In this document: one piece after another, positions 1 through 9,708 of the stretch
Position numbering within the stretch: position 1 is the first letter of the stretch
How the letters are laid out: each line of letters opens with the position of its first letter
NCBI RefSeq assembly: GCF_000429765.1
Contig: NZ_KE386949.1
Location: forward strand, 448,815-512,814
DNA from: Gemmobacter nectariphilus DSM 15620
GTDB lineage: Bacteria > Pseudomonadota > Alphaproteobacteria > Rhodobacterales > Rhodobacteraceae
Length of the DNA: 64,000 bases
Direction of reading: 5' to 3'
Notes under the pieces: model-generated
Database searches by the model: none
The model's input: the letters and a program-made list of their open reading frames with translations, nothing else
What the model was told of the DNA's origin: nothing
Translations under genes and position numbers: made by a program

Positions 1-2086
1 GACCCGGCGGGGGTTCCACCACCTTGAGGCTGGATCCTTCGGGCACCTTCACCGCCTGAATCCGCTGGCGAATGTCCAGCGCGATGGCGTGGCTGGTGCG
101 GTCCCGCTCGCCCTTGGGGGTCAGGTTGATGGCCACTTCGCCCAGCTGCGGTTCCTCGCGCAGATAGGTGTGGCGGACCAGACCGTTGAAGTTGAACGGC
201 GCCGAGGTCGCGGCATGGGTCTGGACCGAGGTCACCTCGAGCAGATCCAGCACGATGGCGGCCACGTCCTGCGCCACGCGGTCGGTGGTTTCGGTCGCCG
301 CGCCTTCGGGCAGGTCGATCATCACCGCCAGTTCGGACTTGTTGTCAAAGGGCAGCAGCTTGACCGTCACATCCTTGGTATACAGCGCCCCCAGCGAGCC
401 AAAGGACAGCACGACCGTCACCGCGATGAACAGCCAGCTGCGCGCCTTGCTGCGCAGGACGGGCCGCGCGATGGCCTGATAGGCGCGTTCCATGATGCCG
501 TTGGAATGGCCATGCGCATCGCCATGCCCGCCCAACGGGGCCTTGCCCGCCACCTTCACCATCAGCCAGGGCGTGATGATGACAGCGACGAAGAACGAAA
601 AGATCATCGCCGCGCTGGCATTGGCCGGAATGGGCGACATGTAGGGGCCCATCAGCCCCGAAACAAACAGCATGGGCAGCAGCGCCGCCACCACGGTCAG
701 CGTGGCGACGATGGTGGGGTTGCCCACCTCGGCCACCGCGTCCACTGCCGCCTCGGCGCGGCCGCGCCCGTCGCGCATGGCCCAGTGGCGGGCGATGTTT
801 TCGATCACCACGATGGCATCGTCGACCAGGATCCCGATGGAAAAGATCAGCGCGAACAGCGACACCCGGTTCAGCGTGTAGCCCATGACCCAGGCGGCAA
901 ACAGCGTCAGCAGGATCGTCACCGGAATGACGATGGCCACCACGATGCTTTCACGCCAGCCGATCGCCAGCAGCACCAGCGCGATGATGGATACCGTTGC
1001 AAGGCCCAGGTGGAACAGCAGCTCGTTGGCCTTTTCGTTGGCCGTCTCGCCATAGTCGCGGGTGATGGTCACCCGCACGCTGTCCGGGATCATCTGGCCT
1101 TCCAGCGACTCGATCCGGTGCAGCGCGGCTTCGGCCACCACAACGGCATTGGCCCCCGCCCGCTTGGCCACCGCCAGCGTAACCGCCGGGCTGCGGTGAA
1201 TGGTGCCGTCCGCGTCCTTGACCAGATGCGAGACGATACGCTCGCCCGTATCGCCGACAAAGCTGATGTCGGCCACATCGGCCACATAGACCGGGCGCCC
1301 GTCGCGGGCGGTCAGCAGCAGGTTGGCGATTTCGGCCGGGGCGGTCAGCGTCTCGCCCGCCACCAGATCGACGGCCGCGCCCTGATGGCGCAGCTTGCCA
1401 GCGTTGAAGGTGCGGTTGGCCTGCTGCACCTTGCCGACCAGCTGTTGCAGCGTGATGCCATACAGCGCCAGCCGGTCCGGATCAGGGGCGATGCGGATCG
1501 CCTCGGTCGTGTCGCCGACCAGATAGGTCAGGCCGACGTTTTCGGTCTTGGCGACCTCGGCCTGCACGGCACGGGCGATGCGGGTCAGATCGTTGCCGGC
1601 CAGATCCTGCCCCGGCGCGGCCGAAAAGGTGACCGACAGGATCGCCACATCGTCGATGCCGCGCCCCACGACCAGCGGTTCGGGAATGCCGACCGGGATA
1701 CGGTCCAGATTGGCGCGCAGCTTGTCATGCACGCGCAAGATGGCGTCTTCGGGCTTGGTGCCCACCTCGAACCGCGCCATGACCAGAACGCCATCGTCGC
1801 GGGTGTTGGAATAGACATGTTCGACGCCGTTGATGCCCTTGACCAGCACCTCCAGCGGCTCTGTCACCAGCTTGACGGCGTCTTCGGCCTTCAGCCCCTG
1901 CGCCTGGACATGGATGTCCACCATGGGAACCGAGATCTGCGGCTCTTCCTCGCGCGGCAGCGCCCCCAGCGCCACAAGGCCCGCCGCCAGCGCCGCCAGA
2001 ATGAACAGCGGCGTCAGGGACGAGGCGATGAATGCCTTGGTCAGCCGGCCGGCAAGGCCCAGACCGGAATGGCGTGCGTCACTCAT
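1..2086 (-). CDS. RND-family efflux pump inner-membrane subunit (AcrB/HAE1-like), truncated at the window edge
   Basis: Proton-driven transporter of the resistance-nodulation-division superfamily that works with a periplasmic fusion protein and an outer-membrane channel. About 695 of the usual 1,030-1,080 codons are visible; the C-terminal part lies beyond base 1. There is a first membrane helix at about residues 19-45, then the periplasmic porter domain, then a helix bundle from about residue 345. That bundle contains VDDAIVVIEN near residue 420, the paired acidic residues of the proton relay in TM4. A further helix near residue 540 opens the second half. The ATG at 2086 overlaps the end of the upstream fusion-protein gene by 8 nt, so the two are translationally coupled. 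The substrate cannot be read from the sequence. Confidence 0.9.
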   Translation of the reverse strand, partial: MSDARHSGLGLAGRLTKAFIASSLTPLFILAALAAGLVALGALPREEEPQISVPMVDIHVQAQGLKAEDAVKLVTEPLEVLVKGINGVEHVYSNTRDDGVLVMARFEVGTKPEDAILRVHDKLRANLDRIPVGIPEPLVVGRGIDDVAILSVTFSAAPGQDLAGNDLTRIARAVQAEVAKTENVGLTYLVGDTTEAIRIAPDPDRLALYGITLQQLVGKVQQANRTFNAGKLRHQGAAVDLVAGETLTAPAEIANLLLTARDGRPVYVADVADISFVGDTGERIVSHLVKDADGTIHRSPAVTLAVAKRAGANAVVVAEAALHRIESLEGQMIPDSVRVTITRDYGETANEKANELLFHLGLATVSIIALVLLAIGWRESIVVAIVIPVTILLTLFAAWVMGYTLNRVSLFALIFSIGILVDDAIVVIENIARHWAMRDGRGRAEAAVDAVAEVGNPTIVATLTVVAALLPMLFVSGLMGPYMSPIPANASAAMIFSFFVAVIITPWLMVKVAGKAPLGGHGDAHGHSNGIMERAYQAIARPVLRSKARSWLFIAVTVVLSFGSLGALYTKDVTVKLLPFDNKSELAVMIDLPEGAATETTDRVAQDVAAIVLDLLEVTSVQTHAATSAPFNFNGLVRHTYLREEPQLGEVAINLTPKGERDRTSHAIALDIRQRIQAVKVPEGSSLKVVEPPPG

Positions 2087-3077
2087 GGCCCGCCCCTTTG
2101 AGCTGCGAGGCATCCGACAGGATCGCATCGCCCGCCTTCAGGCCCGAAAGCACCTCGATCCGGCCGCCCTCGGCCTCGGTCTCGCGCAGGCCCGGAACGA
2201 TGGCGCGCAGCACGGCGCCCCGATCCCCTTGCACGGCCACGAAATCCAGCCCGCCGCGGGTGACAATCGCGCTGGCAGGCACCATCAGCGCCTGACGTTC
2301 CGCCACCGGCAGACGCACAAGGATGCGGGCATCCTCGAACCTGTCGGACAGGCCAGGCACCTCGACATCGGCAATGACGCGGCCATTTTCGATCAGCGGA
2401 TACAGGCGGACCAGCCGCCCTTCGGCCGGGCCATCGGTGCCTTCGATGCGGATCGGATCGCCCTCGTTCAGCCGTGCGGCATGGCGTTCCGGCAGCGCAA
2501 GGCGCAAGAAGATCCCGCCGCCCGACACGGTGGCGACCGTCTCACCCGGCATGATGACCGCACCTGCGGCCACCGGCACCGTCAGCACGCGGCCAGCAGC
2601 CGGGGCCAGAACCTGCCCCTCGGTCTGGCTTTGCACGATGACTTCGGCCTGAGCTTCCAGCGCGGTGATCTGGCCGGCCAGCACATCGACCTGCGTGCGC
2701 AGCGCGTCCAGTCGCTGGGCGGTGGTCACGCCCTGTTTCAGCAGCTCTTCGCCCCGGCGCAGTTCGGCCTGGGCATTGGCCAGCTGGGCCGCCGCCGAAT
2801 CGCGCTGCGCTCGCAAGGCCGACAGCTGGAAGCCCAGCTTTTCATCGACGACCCGGGCCAGCGGCTGGCCCATGGTGACGACATCGCCTTCGGTGACCAG
2901 CAGTTCGGTCAGCGTGCCACCGATCCGGGCGCGGGCGGGCAGGCGGTCCTTGGCCTCGACGCGGCCATAGACAGCTTTCCATTCGGTGACGTCGACAGGG
3001 GAAAGGGTGACGGTTTGCGCCGTGGCGGCGCCGGTCAGCGCGAGCACGCACAGCAGGGGGGCAATAAGGCGGGGCAT
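2079..3077 (-). CDS. RND efflux periplasmic membrane fusion protein (HlyD/AcrA-like)
   Basis: Periplasmic adaptor linking the RND pump encoded downstream to an outer-membrane channel. About 332 aa. The N-terminus is a signal peptide ending near ATAQ (residues 1-21). A lipoyl/biotinyl half-motif, a coiled-coil hairpin rich in Ala, Gln and Arg (about residues 85-160), the second lipoyl half and beta-barrel domains follow. The ATG at 3077 is preferred over one 24 nt upstream because GGAGGA sits 8 nt before it and the protein then starts directly with the signal peptide. The gene is first in a two-gene operon with the pump. No outer-membrane factor gene is visible. Confidence 0.88.
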   Translation of the reverse strand: MPRLIAPLLCVLALTGAATAQTVTLSPVDVTEWKAVYGRVEAKDRLPARARIGGTLTELLVTEGDVVTMGQPLARVVDEKLGFQLSALRAQRDSAAAQLANAQAELRRGEELLKQGVTTAQRLDALRTQVDVLAGQITALEAQAEVIVQSQTEGQVLAPAAGRVLTVPVAAGAVIMPGETVATVSGGGIFLRLALPERHAARLNEGDPIRIEGTDGPAEGRLVRLYPLIENGRVIADVEVPGLSDRFEDARILVRLPVAERQALMVPASAIVTRGGLDFVAVQGDRGAVLRAIVPGLRETEAEGGRIEVLSGLKAGDAILSDASQLKGAGHE

Positions 3078-3092
3078 GACGAATCCTCCGTG

Positions 3093-3148
3093 AGTTGGCA
3101 CTTCATATATGGATTCTTGAATGTGATTGAAAGGCCAATATGCAACTC
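3093..3148 (-). promoter_or_regulatory. putative promoter/operator of the efflux operon
   Basis: The 130-nt gap upstream of the fusion-protein gene holds an AT-rich island that is unusual for this GC-rich window. On the minus strand a TTCAAT box is followed after 16 nt by TATATG. Between them lies the inverted repeat ATTC-TT-GAAT (3113-3122). The placement fits a repressor-controlled efflux promoter. No regulator gene is next to it in the visible sequence, so this is inference from composition and symmetry only. Confidence 0.3.
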
Positions 3149-3207
3149 GTCACGGACGGATCGAAGCGCCGGGGCAGATCGCCCGCCCCGGCCACGCAAG
3201 GCTGGTG

Positions 3208-3974
3208 TTACTTGCCCGTCCACACCGGGGCGCGGCGTTCCAGAAACGCCCGCGCACCTTCAAGTGCATCTTGGCTGTCCAGGCACACCTGGAGCAACCG
3301 GCTATTTTCCTGCCAGACCGCATCGGCCGGAATATCCCGCAGCAGTTTCGAGGTGGCAAGCGTGCCGCGCACGGCCAGCGGGGCGTTGGCGGCAATCTCG
3401 CGTGCCAGCTGCATCGCGGCCTCGCGCGCGCCGCCCTCGGCGCAGCGGCGGCTGAGCAGGCCCAGATCCCAGGCCTCGGCGGTGTCGAACAGCCGGCCCG
3501 TCAGCAGGATTTCCCGCGCACGGGCCTGCGGCACCAGCTCGGCCAGCCGCAGCGCGCCCCCTGCCCCGGCGATCAGGCCACGGATCACCTCGGGCACGCC
3601 GAAACGGGCGCCTTCCTCGGCCACGATCAGGTCGCAGGCGATGGCCAGCTCGAACCCGCCCGCCAGCGCGGCGCCATGAACGGCCGCGATCAGCGGCTTG
3701 GTGCGCGCCCGTTCGGTCAGCCCACCAAAGCCGCCCTTGCGGTTCAGGATGGCATCTTGCTGCCCGTCGGCAAAGGCGGCCAGATCCATGCCGGCGCAGA
3801 ACACCTTGCCGTTGCCGGCCAGCACGCCGACATCCAGCGCAGGGTCGCTTTCCAGCCGGTCGATGGCTGCCGTCAGCGCATCGGCCAGATCGGCGTTCAC
3901 GGCATTGCGCCGGTCGGGGCGGTTGAGCGTGATGACGGCGATATTGCCGACGGTCTCGAACAGAACGGTTTCGG

Positions 3975-3978
<4 letters not shown>
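3208..3978 (-). CDS. enoyl-CoA hydratase/isomerase family protein (crotonase fold)
   Basis: 256 aa, the normal length for a single-domain crotonase acting on a CoA thioester in the cytoplasm. Both catalytic glutamates of true hydratases appear present: E110 in GGFEL and E130 in GVPEVIRG. The oxyanion-hole segments are CAGMDL (61-66) and ALAGGF (104-109). The start overlaps the stop of the acyl-CoA synthetase by 4 nt (ATGA), so the pair is one operon: CoA activation followed by hydration. Together with the divergent TRAP transporter this suggests uptake, activation and degradation of an organic acid. The exact acid is unknown; a feruloyl-type ech role is possible but not shown. Confidence 0.85.
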
Positions 3979-5657
<1,679 letters not shown>

Positions 5658-5708
5658 CTGTCCCCCCGTGAAAGCCTGCGGCGCGGAGATTGCCGCGATT
5701 GGCGGGCG

Positions 5709-5731
5709 GTGACCAGCCGGGAAACGGTCAC
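5709..5731. promoter_or_regulatory. inverted repeat, possible operator in the acs/dctQ divergent region
   Basis: GTGACC (5709-5714) and GGTCAC (5726-5731) form a perfect 6-bp inverted repeat separated by 11 nt. It lies between the synthetase start and the TRAP promoter -35 box, whose first base is 25 nt downstream. A dimeric regulator could bind here and control both directions. No regulator gene is adjacent, so this is only a candidate site. Confidence 0.3.
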
Positions 5732-5755
5732 AGCCCGTGATTGCGGCCCATGGCG

Positions 5756-5784
5756 TTGACACTCCCGGCACAAACATGAATAGT
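5756..5784 (+). promoter_or_regulatory. sigma-70-type promoter of the TRAP transporter operon
   Basis: A perfect TTGACA (5756-5761) is followed, after exactly 17 nt, by AATAGT (5779-5784, four of six matches to the -10 consensus). It lies about 50 nt upstream of the dctQ start codon, which has its own GGAGG. This is one of the best housekeeping promoter matches in the window. Confidence 0.55.
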
Positions 5785-5833
5785 CCGTCATGTTGGTGGG
5801 TGGCAGAGGAGTGCCGCCCCGACTGGAGGTGTC

Positions 5834-6340
5834 ATGCTGCTGATCCGTCTGATCGACGGCCTCAACGAGGTTGTCGGCAAGATCGTCTCATGGGTGGCCG
5901 TGCTGTTCGCAGGGCTGATCATCTATGACGTGGTCCTGCGCTATGTGTTCAACGCCCCGACCCTTTGGGCATTCGATCTGACCAAAAGCCTGTTCGGCTT
6001 TTACTTCATCCTGCTGGGCGGCTATGCGCTGCGCCATCAGTCGCATGTGCGGGTCGATCTGGTGACCTCGGCGCTGGCACCGATGCCGCGCCGGATCATC
6101 GAGATTCTGGGCTATCCGATCTTCTTCTTTCCCTTTGCCTGGGTGTTCGTGCAGCAAAGCTACCTGTTTGCGCTGCGCTCGTGGAACCAGGGCGAAACCA
6201 CCTATGGCGCGATCCAGATGCCGGTCTATCCGGTCAAGATTGCCATGGCGGTGGCGGCTGTCCTGTTGCTGCTGCAAGGCATTTCCGAATTCATCAAGCT
6301 GCTGCTGAACAAGACCGGGGAGAGCCGCGATGTCGGGTGA
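5834..6340 (+). CDS. dctQ: TRAP transporter small permease (DctQ)
   Basis: 168-aa integral membrane protein with four predicted helices (about 14-38, 47-67, 88-110 and 132-155), the hallmark of the small TRAP subunit. RHQSHVRVDL between helices 2 and 3 is a typical DctQ segment. It pairs with DctM to form the sodium-driven transporter. GGAGG precedes the ATG, and the gene overlaps dctM by 11 nt. First gene of a dctQ-dctM-dctP operon. Confidence 0.9.
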   Translation: MLLIRLIDGLNEVVGKIVSWVAVLFAGLIIYDVVLRYVFNAPTLWAFDLTKSLFGFYFILLGGYALRHQSHVRVDLVTSALAPMPRRIIEILGYPIFFFPFAWVFVQQSYLFALRSWNQGETTYGAIQMPVYPVKIAMAVAAVLLLLQGISEFIKLLLNKTGESRDVG

Positions 6341-7655
6341 AATGATTGCCCTGATCATGGCGGGCCTGCTGGTGGTCGGCCTGTTCATGGGCCACCCTCT
6401 GGCCTTCGTGCTGGGCGGTACGGCGATCCTTGGCGCGCTCATCGCGGGCAAGACCCAGGTGCTGGGCATCGTCATCAACCGCATCTTCGGCGACGTGCTG
6501 GACAACTATGTCCTGATCGCGATTCCGCTGTTCGTGCTGATGGCAAGGTTCCTGTCGGACAGTGGCGTCACCGACCGCATGTTCGAGGCCCTGCGCCTGC
6601 TTTTGGCCCGCGTCACCGGCGGCCTTGGCCTTGCGGTCGTCGTCATCTCGATCCTGCTGGCGGCAACCACCGGCATCATCGGCGCCTCGATCACCGTGAT
6701 GGGCGTGATGGCGCTGAAGCCCATGCTGCAATACGGCTATTCGAAACGCCTGAGCACCGGGCTGATTGCCGCCTCGGGGTGTCTGGGGATCCTGATCCCG
6801 CCGTCGATCATGCTGATCCTGATGTCCTCGAACTCGGGCCTGTCGGTGGGCGAATTGTTTGCCGGCGCCATGGTGCCGGGCGTGCTGCTGGGGCTGCTCT
6901 ATGGCCTTTATGTCGCGGGTGTGGCGCTGTTCCGCCCCGACCTTGCCCCGGCGGTCAAATCCGAGGAACGTATCCCCGGGGGCGAGCTGGCCAAGATGCT
7001 GGTGCTGGAAGCGCTGCCGCCGCTGGTGCTGATCTTTGGCATCCTGGGCACCATGCTGGCCGGGATCGCCACCGCGACCGAAGCCTCGGCCGTGGGTGTG
7101 CTGCTGTCGCTGCTGATCGTGATCTTCCGCGGCCGGTTCGACTGGCCGACCTTCCGCAGCGCGCTTTATGAAACCGCGCGCACCTCGGCGATGATCCTGT
7201 TCATCGTGGTCGGCGCCACCGCCTTTACCGGCGTGTTCAACATCACGGGCGGGCTGCGCGCCACGCAGAACCTGATGCGCGCGCTGGACATGGAACCCTG
7301 GATGCTGATCACGGTGATGATGCTGATCGTGTTCATCCTGGGCATGTTCCTGGACTGGACCGGCATCGTGCTGCTGTCGTTCCCGATCTTCCTGCCGGTG
7401 GTGAAGGAAATGGGCGTCGACCAGCTGTGGTTCGTCGTGCTGATGGCGGTCGTGCTGCAAACCAGCTTCCTGACACCCCCCTTTGGCTATGCGCTGTTCT
7501 ACATGCGCGCCATTGCACCGCCGGATGTGAAGATATCCGACATCATCATCGGGGTTCTGCCGTTCATCGCGCTGATCGTGCTGATGGCGATCCTGATGGC
7601 GGTGTTCCCCGATCTGGTCACCTGGCTGCCAGAGACGCTTTACAAGACGAAATGA
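6330..7655 (+). CDS. dctM: TRAP transporter large permease (DctM)
   Basis: 441-aa polytopic inner-membrane protein with about 12 hydrophobic helices, the translocating subunit of the tripartite TRAP system. Typical segments include GCLGILIPPSIMLI (about 150-163) and FLTPPFGYALFYMRA (about 379-393). It is usually driven by the sodium gradient. It overlaps dctQ and ends 23 nt before the binding-protein start. Confidence 0.93.
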   Translation: MSGEMIALIMAGLLVVGLFMGHPLAFVLGGTAILGALIAGKTQVLGIVINRIFGDVLDNYVLIAIPLFVLMARFLSDSGVTDRMFEALRLLLARVTGGLGLAVVVISILLAATTGIIGASITVMGVMALKPMLQYGYSKRLSTGLIAASGCLGILIPPSIMLILMSSNSGLSVGELFAGAMVPGVLLGLLYGLYVAGVALFRPDLAPAVKSEERIPGGELAKMLVLEALPPLVLIFGILGTMLAGIATATEASAVGVLLSLLIVIFRGRFDWPTFRSALYETARTSAMILFIVVGATAFTGVFNITGGLRATQNLMRALDMEPWMLITVMMLIVFILGMFLDWTGIVLLSFPIFLPVVKEMGVDQLWFVVLMAVVLQTSFLTPPFGYALFYMRAIAPPDVKISDIIIGVLPFIALIVLMAILMAVFPDLVTWLPETLYKTK

Positions 7656-7678
7656 GACATTTGGGAGGAGTATCCACG

Positions 7679-8776
7679 ATGACCATCAAGACCACGACCC
7701 TTGCCGCGATTGGCGCGCTTGCGGTTTCCGCCGCGACCACCCCGGCCATGGCCGAGAACTGGACGATGACCACCGTCTGGCCCGCCTCGCTGGAGCTGAT
7801 CGAGATCGACCGCAAGTTCGTCGAGCTGGCCAACAAGCTGACCGGCGACGATCTGTCGATCGAGCTGTTCGATGGTGGCACGCTGGTCCCGGCGGGCGAA
7901 GTGTTCGGCGCGGTGGAATCGGGCACGGTGCAGGCCGGCGCCGACTGGCCGGGCTATTGGGCGGGCCGCAACACCGCCTTTTCGCCGCTGGCCACCCATG
8001 CCAGCCTGTTCAACGCCGTCGACTATGTGAACTGGATCCAGCAGTGGGGCGGCGCCGACATCTACAACGAGGTCTATGGCCAGTTCGGCATGGTCTACCT
8101 GCCCTATGGCGTGACCAACAACGAATCGGGCTTCCGCACCAAGAAACCGATCCGCACCACCGATGACCTTCAGGGCATGCGCCTGCGTCTGTCGGGTCTG
8201 GAACAGGGCCGTCTGCTGACCCAGCTGGGCGGCAGCCAGGTGTCCATGGCCGGCGGCGAGATTTATCAGGCGCTGGAACGCGGCGTGATCGACGGGGCCG
8301 AATTCTCGACCCCGAACGTCGACTGGTCGGGCGGCTTCCAGCAGGTGACCACCAACTGGGCCACGCCCGGCTGGCACCAGTCGTCCTCGGTCTTTGGCGT
8401 GATGATCAACAAGGCCGCCTGGGACGCGCTGTCGCCCGAGACCCAGGAAAAGCTGAAGATCGCTGCCGATGCCACGATGCTGTGGTCGCTCTCCTTCACC
8501 GAGCGCCGCTCGAACGAGGCCTATCAGCAGTTCAAGGACGCCGGCATCGAGATCACCCGCATGGATGACCCGACGCTGGCCAAGATCCAGGAGATGGCCA
8601 ACTCGGTGATCGAGACCGTCGCCTGCGAAAACCCGCTGTCGGCCAAGGTCTATCTCAGCCAGGTCAGCTATCTGCACGATTACGCCAACTGGCGTGATGC
8701 CTCGGCCCCGTTCAACCTGGGCCGCACGCCCAACGGGCCGAGCGTCGACAAGCTGAAGGAATGCGCGGCAAAGTAA
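7679..8776 (+). CDS. dctP: TRAP transporter substrate-binding protein (DctP family, TakP-like)
   Basis: 365-aa periplasmic receptor. It has a signal peptide ending at about residue 25 (TPAMA) and then mature sequence starting ENWTMTTVWPAS. The central LQGMRLRLSGLEQG segment carries the arginine that in this family normally salt-bridges the substrate carboxylate. The pattern is closest, by eye, to TakP-type receptors for alpha-keto or lipophilic carboxylates. That is a family impression, not proof. The ATG at 7679 follows GGGAGGAG at 7663. A strong terminator follows the gene. The divergent acyl-CoA synthetase suggests that the imported acid is CoA-activated. Confidence 0.88.
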   Translation: MTIKTTTLAAIGALAVSAATTPAMAENWTMTTVWPASLELIEIDRKFVELANKLTGDDLSIELFDGGTLVPAGEVFGAVESGTVQAGADWPGYWAGRNTAFSPLATHASLFNAVDYVNWIQQWGGADIYNEVYGQFGMVYLPYGVTNNESGFRTKKPIRTTDDLQGMRLRLSGLEQGRLLTQLGGSQVSMAGGEIYQALERGVIDGAEFSTPNVDWSGGFQQVTTNWATPGWHQSSSVFGVMINKAAWDALSPETQEKLKIAADATMLWSLSFTERRSNEAYQQFKDAGIEITRMDDPTLAKIQEMANSVIETVACENPLSAKVYLSQVSYLHDYANWRDASAPFNLGRTPNGPSVDKLKECAAK

Positions 8777-8797
8777 GCCACGCCCCCTGATCCCTGG

Positions 8798-8830
8798 CCC
8801 CGCCCGATCCTGTCGGGCGGGGCTTTGCTT
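8798..8830 (+). terminator. rho-independent terminator after dctP
   Basis: A perfect 10-bp GC-rich stem, CCCCGCCCGA (8798-8807) with TCGGGCGGGG (8813-8822), closes a 5-nt loop and is followed by CTTTGCTTT. It separates the TRAP operon from the phosphate-related operon downstream. Confidence 0.85.
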
Positions 8831-8849
8831 TGCGCAGACTGCAACGCAA

Positions 8850-8878
8850 CTTTCGCAGGACTGTCAGAAAACCGTGCC
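8850..8878 (+). promoter_or_regulatory. possible PHO box (tandem PhoB half-sites) upstream of plcP
   Basis: Three 7-mers spaced by 4 nt, giving the 11-bp period of PhoB sites: CTTTCGC (8850-8856), CTGTCAG (8861-8867) and CCGTGCC (8872-8878). They sit between the TRAP terminator and the plcP start. The middle repeat matches CTGTCAT at six of seven positions; the outer two are weaker. The last one overlaps a hairpin, GTGCCA-N6-TGGCAC (8874-8891). The position fits a PhoB-activated promoter for the lipid-remodelling operon. Confidence 0.45.
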
Positions 8879-8925
8879 ACAGGCATGGCACTTGGAAATC
8901 AGGATCGTTCAAGACCGGGTTTCCC

Positions 8926-9708
8926 ATGCACAGCCTTCGCGACGAGACCGCCGATGCCCGCCTTGCCGTTCGGGCGCTGTTCGTGTCCGATCTGCATTTG
9001 GGGGCGCTGACCAGCCGCGCCGATGCCTTTCTGGATTTCCTGCGCCGGGTCGAGGCCGACCAGATCTTTCTTGTCGGCGACATCTTCGAGATGTGGAGCG
9101 GCGCCCGCCTGCGCTGGAGCGATGCCCAGGCCCGCGTGCTGCGCGAGCTTGGCGCGCGCCGGGCCGCCGGGGCGCGCGTGACCTATCTGCCGGGCAATCA
9201 CGATGGCAGCCCGCAGGCGGTGGATTTCGCGGCCCACATGGGGTTTGAACACAAGCCGCATCACCTGCACGAAACGCTGACCGGCGCGCGCTATCTGGTG
9301 CTGCATGGCGATCAGTTCGACGCACGGGCCTTGCGGTCACGGACCATGACGCGTGTCGGCGTGCGCATCGAAGGGGTGTTGCACGGTGTCGACCGGTCGG
9401 TCGGGCGCTGGCGCAAGCGGCCGGTTCGGCTGGCCGAACGTGTGGTGCCGCGCTTTCACCGGCTGATGCTGGTGGGCAACCGCTATGAACAGCGCCTGAC
9501 CCGCGCCGCGCGCGGGCATGGTTGCCAGGGGGTGATCTGCGGCCATTTCCATCTTGCCGCCCTGCACCGCCGCGACGGGATCACCTATGGCAATTGCGGC
9601 GACTGGATCGACAGCCTGACCGCGCTGGCCGAGGGCACCGATGGCGTCATGCGCCTGATGCGCTGGTGCCCCCAGTCGCGCCAGATGACGGTCGAGGCAC
9701 AGGCATGA
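8926..9708 (+). CDS. plcP: PlcP-like phospholipase C (calcineurin-type metallophosphoesterase, COG2908)
   Basis: 260-aa metallophosphoesterase with the full metal-binding set: DLH (22-24), GDIFE (51-55), GNHD (90-93), HGDQFD (127-132) and GHFH (about 210-213). The fold is shared with LpxH. However, in alphaproteobacteria this subfamily includes PlcP, which removes phosphorylated head groups from membrane phospholipids during phosphate starvation and leaves diacylglycerol. The ATGA overlap with a GT21 glycosyltransferase matches the known plcP-agt arrangement and supports that role. The ATG at 8926 was chosen because the frame further upstream runs into the terminator/PHO-box region. Alternative: a UDP-diacylglucosamine hydrolase. 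Confidence 0.75.
   Translation: MHSLRDETADARLAVRALFVSDLHLGALTSRADAFLDFLRRVEADQIFLVGDIFEMWSGARLRWSDAQARVLRELGARRAAGARVTYLPGNHDGSPQAVDFAAHMGFEHKPHHLHETLTGARYLVLHGDQFDARALRSRTMTRVGVRIEGVLHGVDRSVGRWRKRPVRLAERVVPRFHRLMLVGNRYEQRLTRAARGHGCQGVICGHFHLAALHRRDGITYGNCGDWIDSLTALAEGTDGVMRLMRWCPQSRQMTVEAQA

Noticed and set aside
89-2101. Long plus-strand open frame opposite the RND pump gene, and similar long antisense frames at 11675-13951, 17328-19466, 40189-42462 and 59077-60936
   Set aside because: They mirror real genes on the other strand, have Arg/His/Gln-rich composition typical of antisense reading in GC-rich DNA and show no domain motifs.
8874-8891. GTGCCA-N6-TGGCAC as a sigma-54 promoter
   Set aside because: The spacing after TGGCAC lacks a GC at the -12 position; only the -24-like half is present.
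8926-9708. LpxH (UDP-2,3-diacylglucosamine hydrolase) as the name for the metallophosphoesterase
   Set aside because: Same fold, but alphaproteobacteria usually use LpxI for that step, and the co-translated GT21 gene points to PlcP. Not excluded biochemically.
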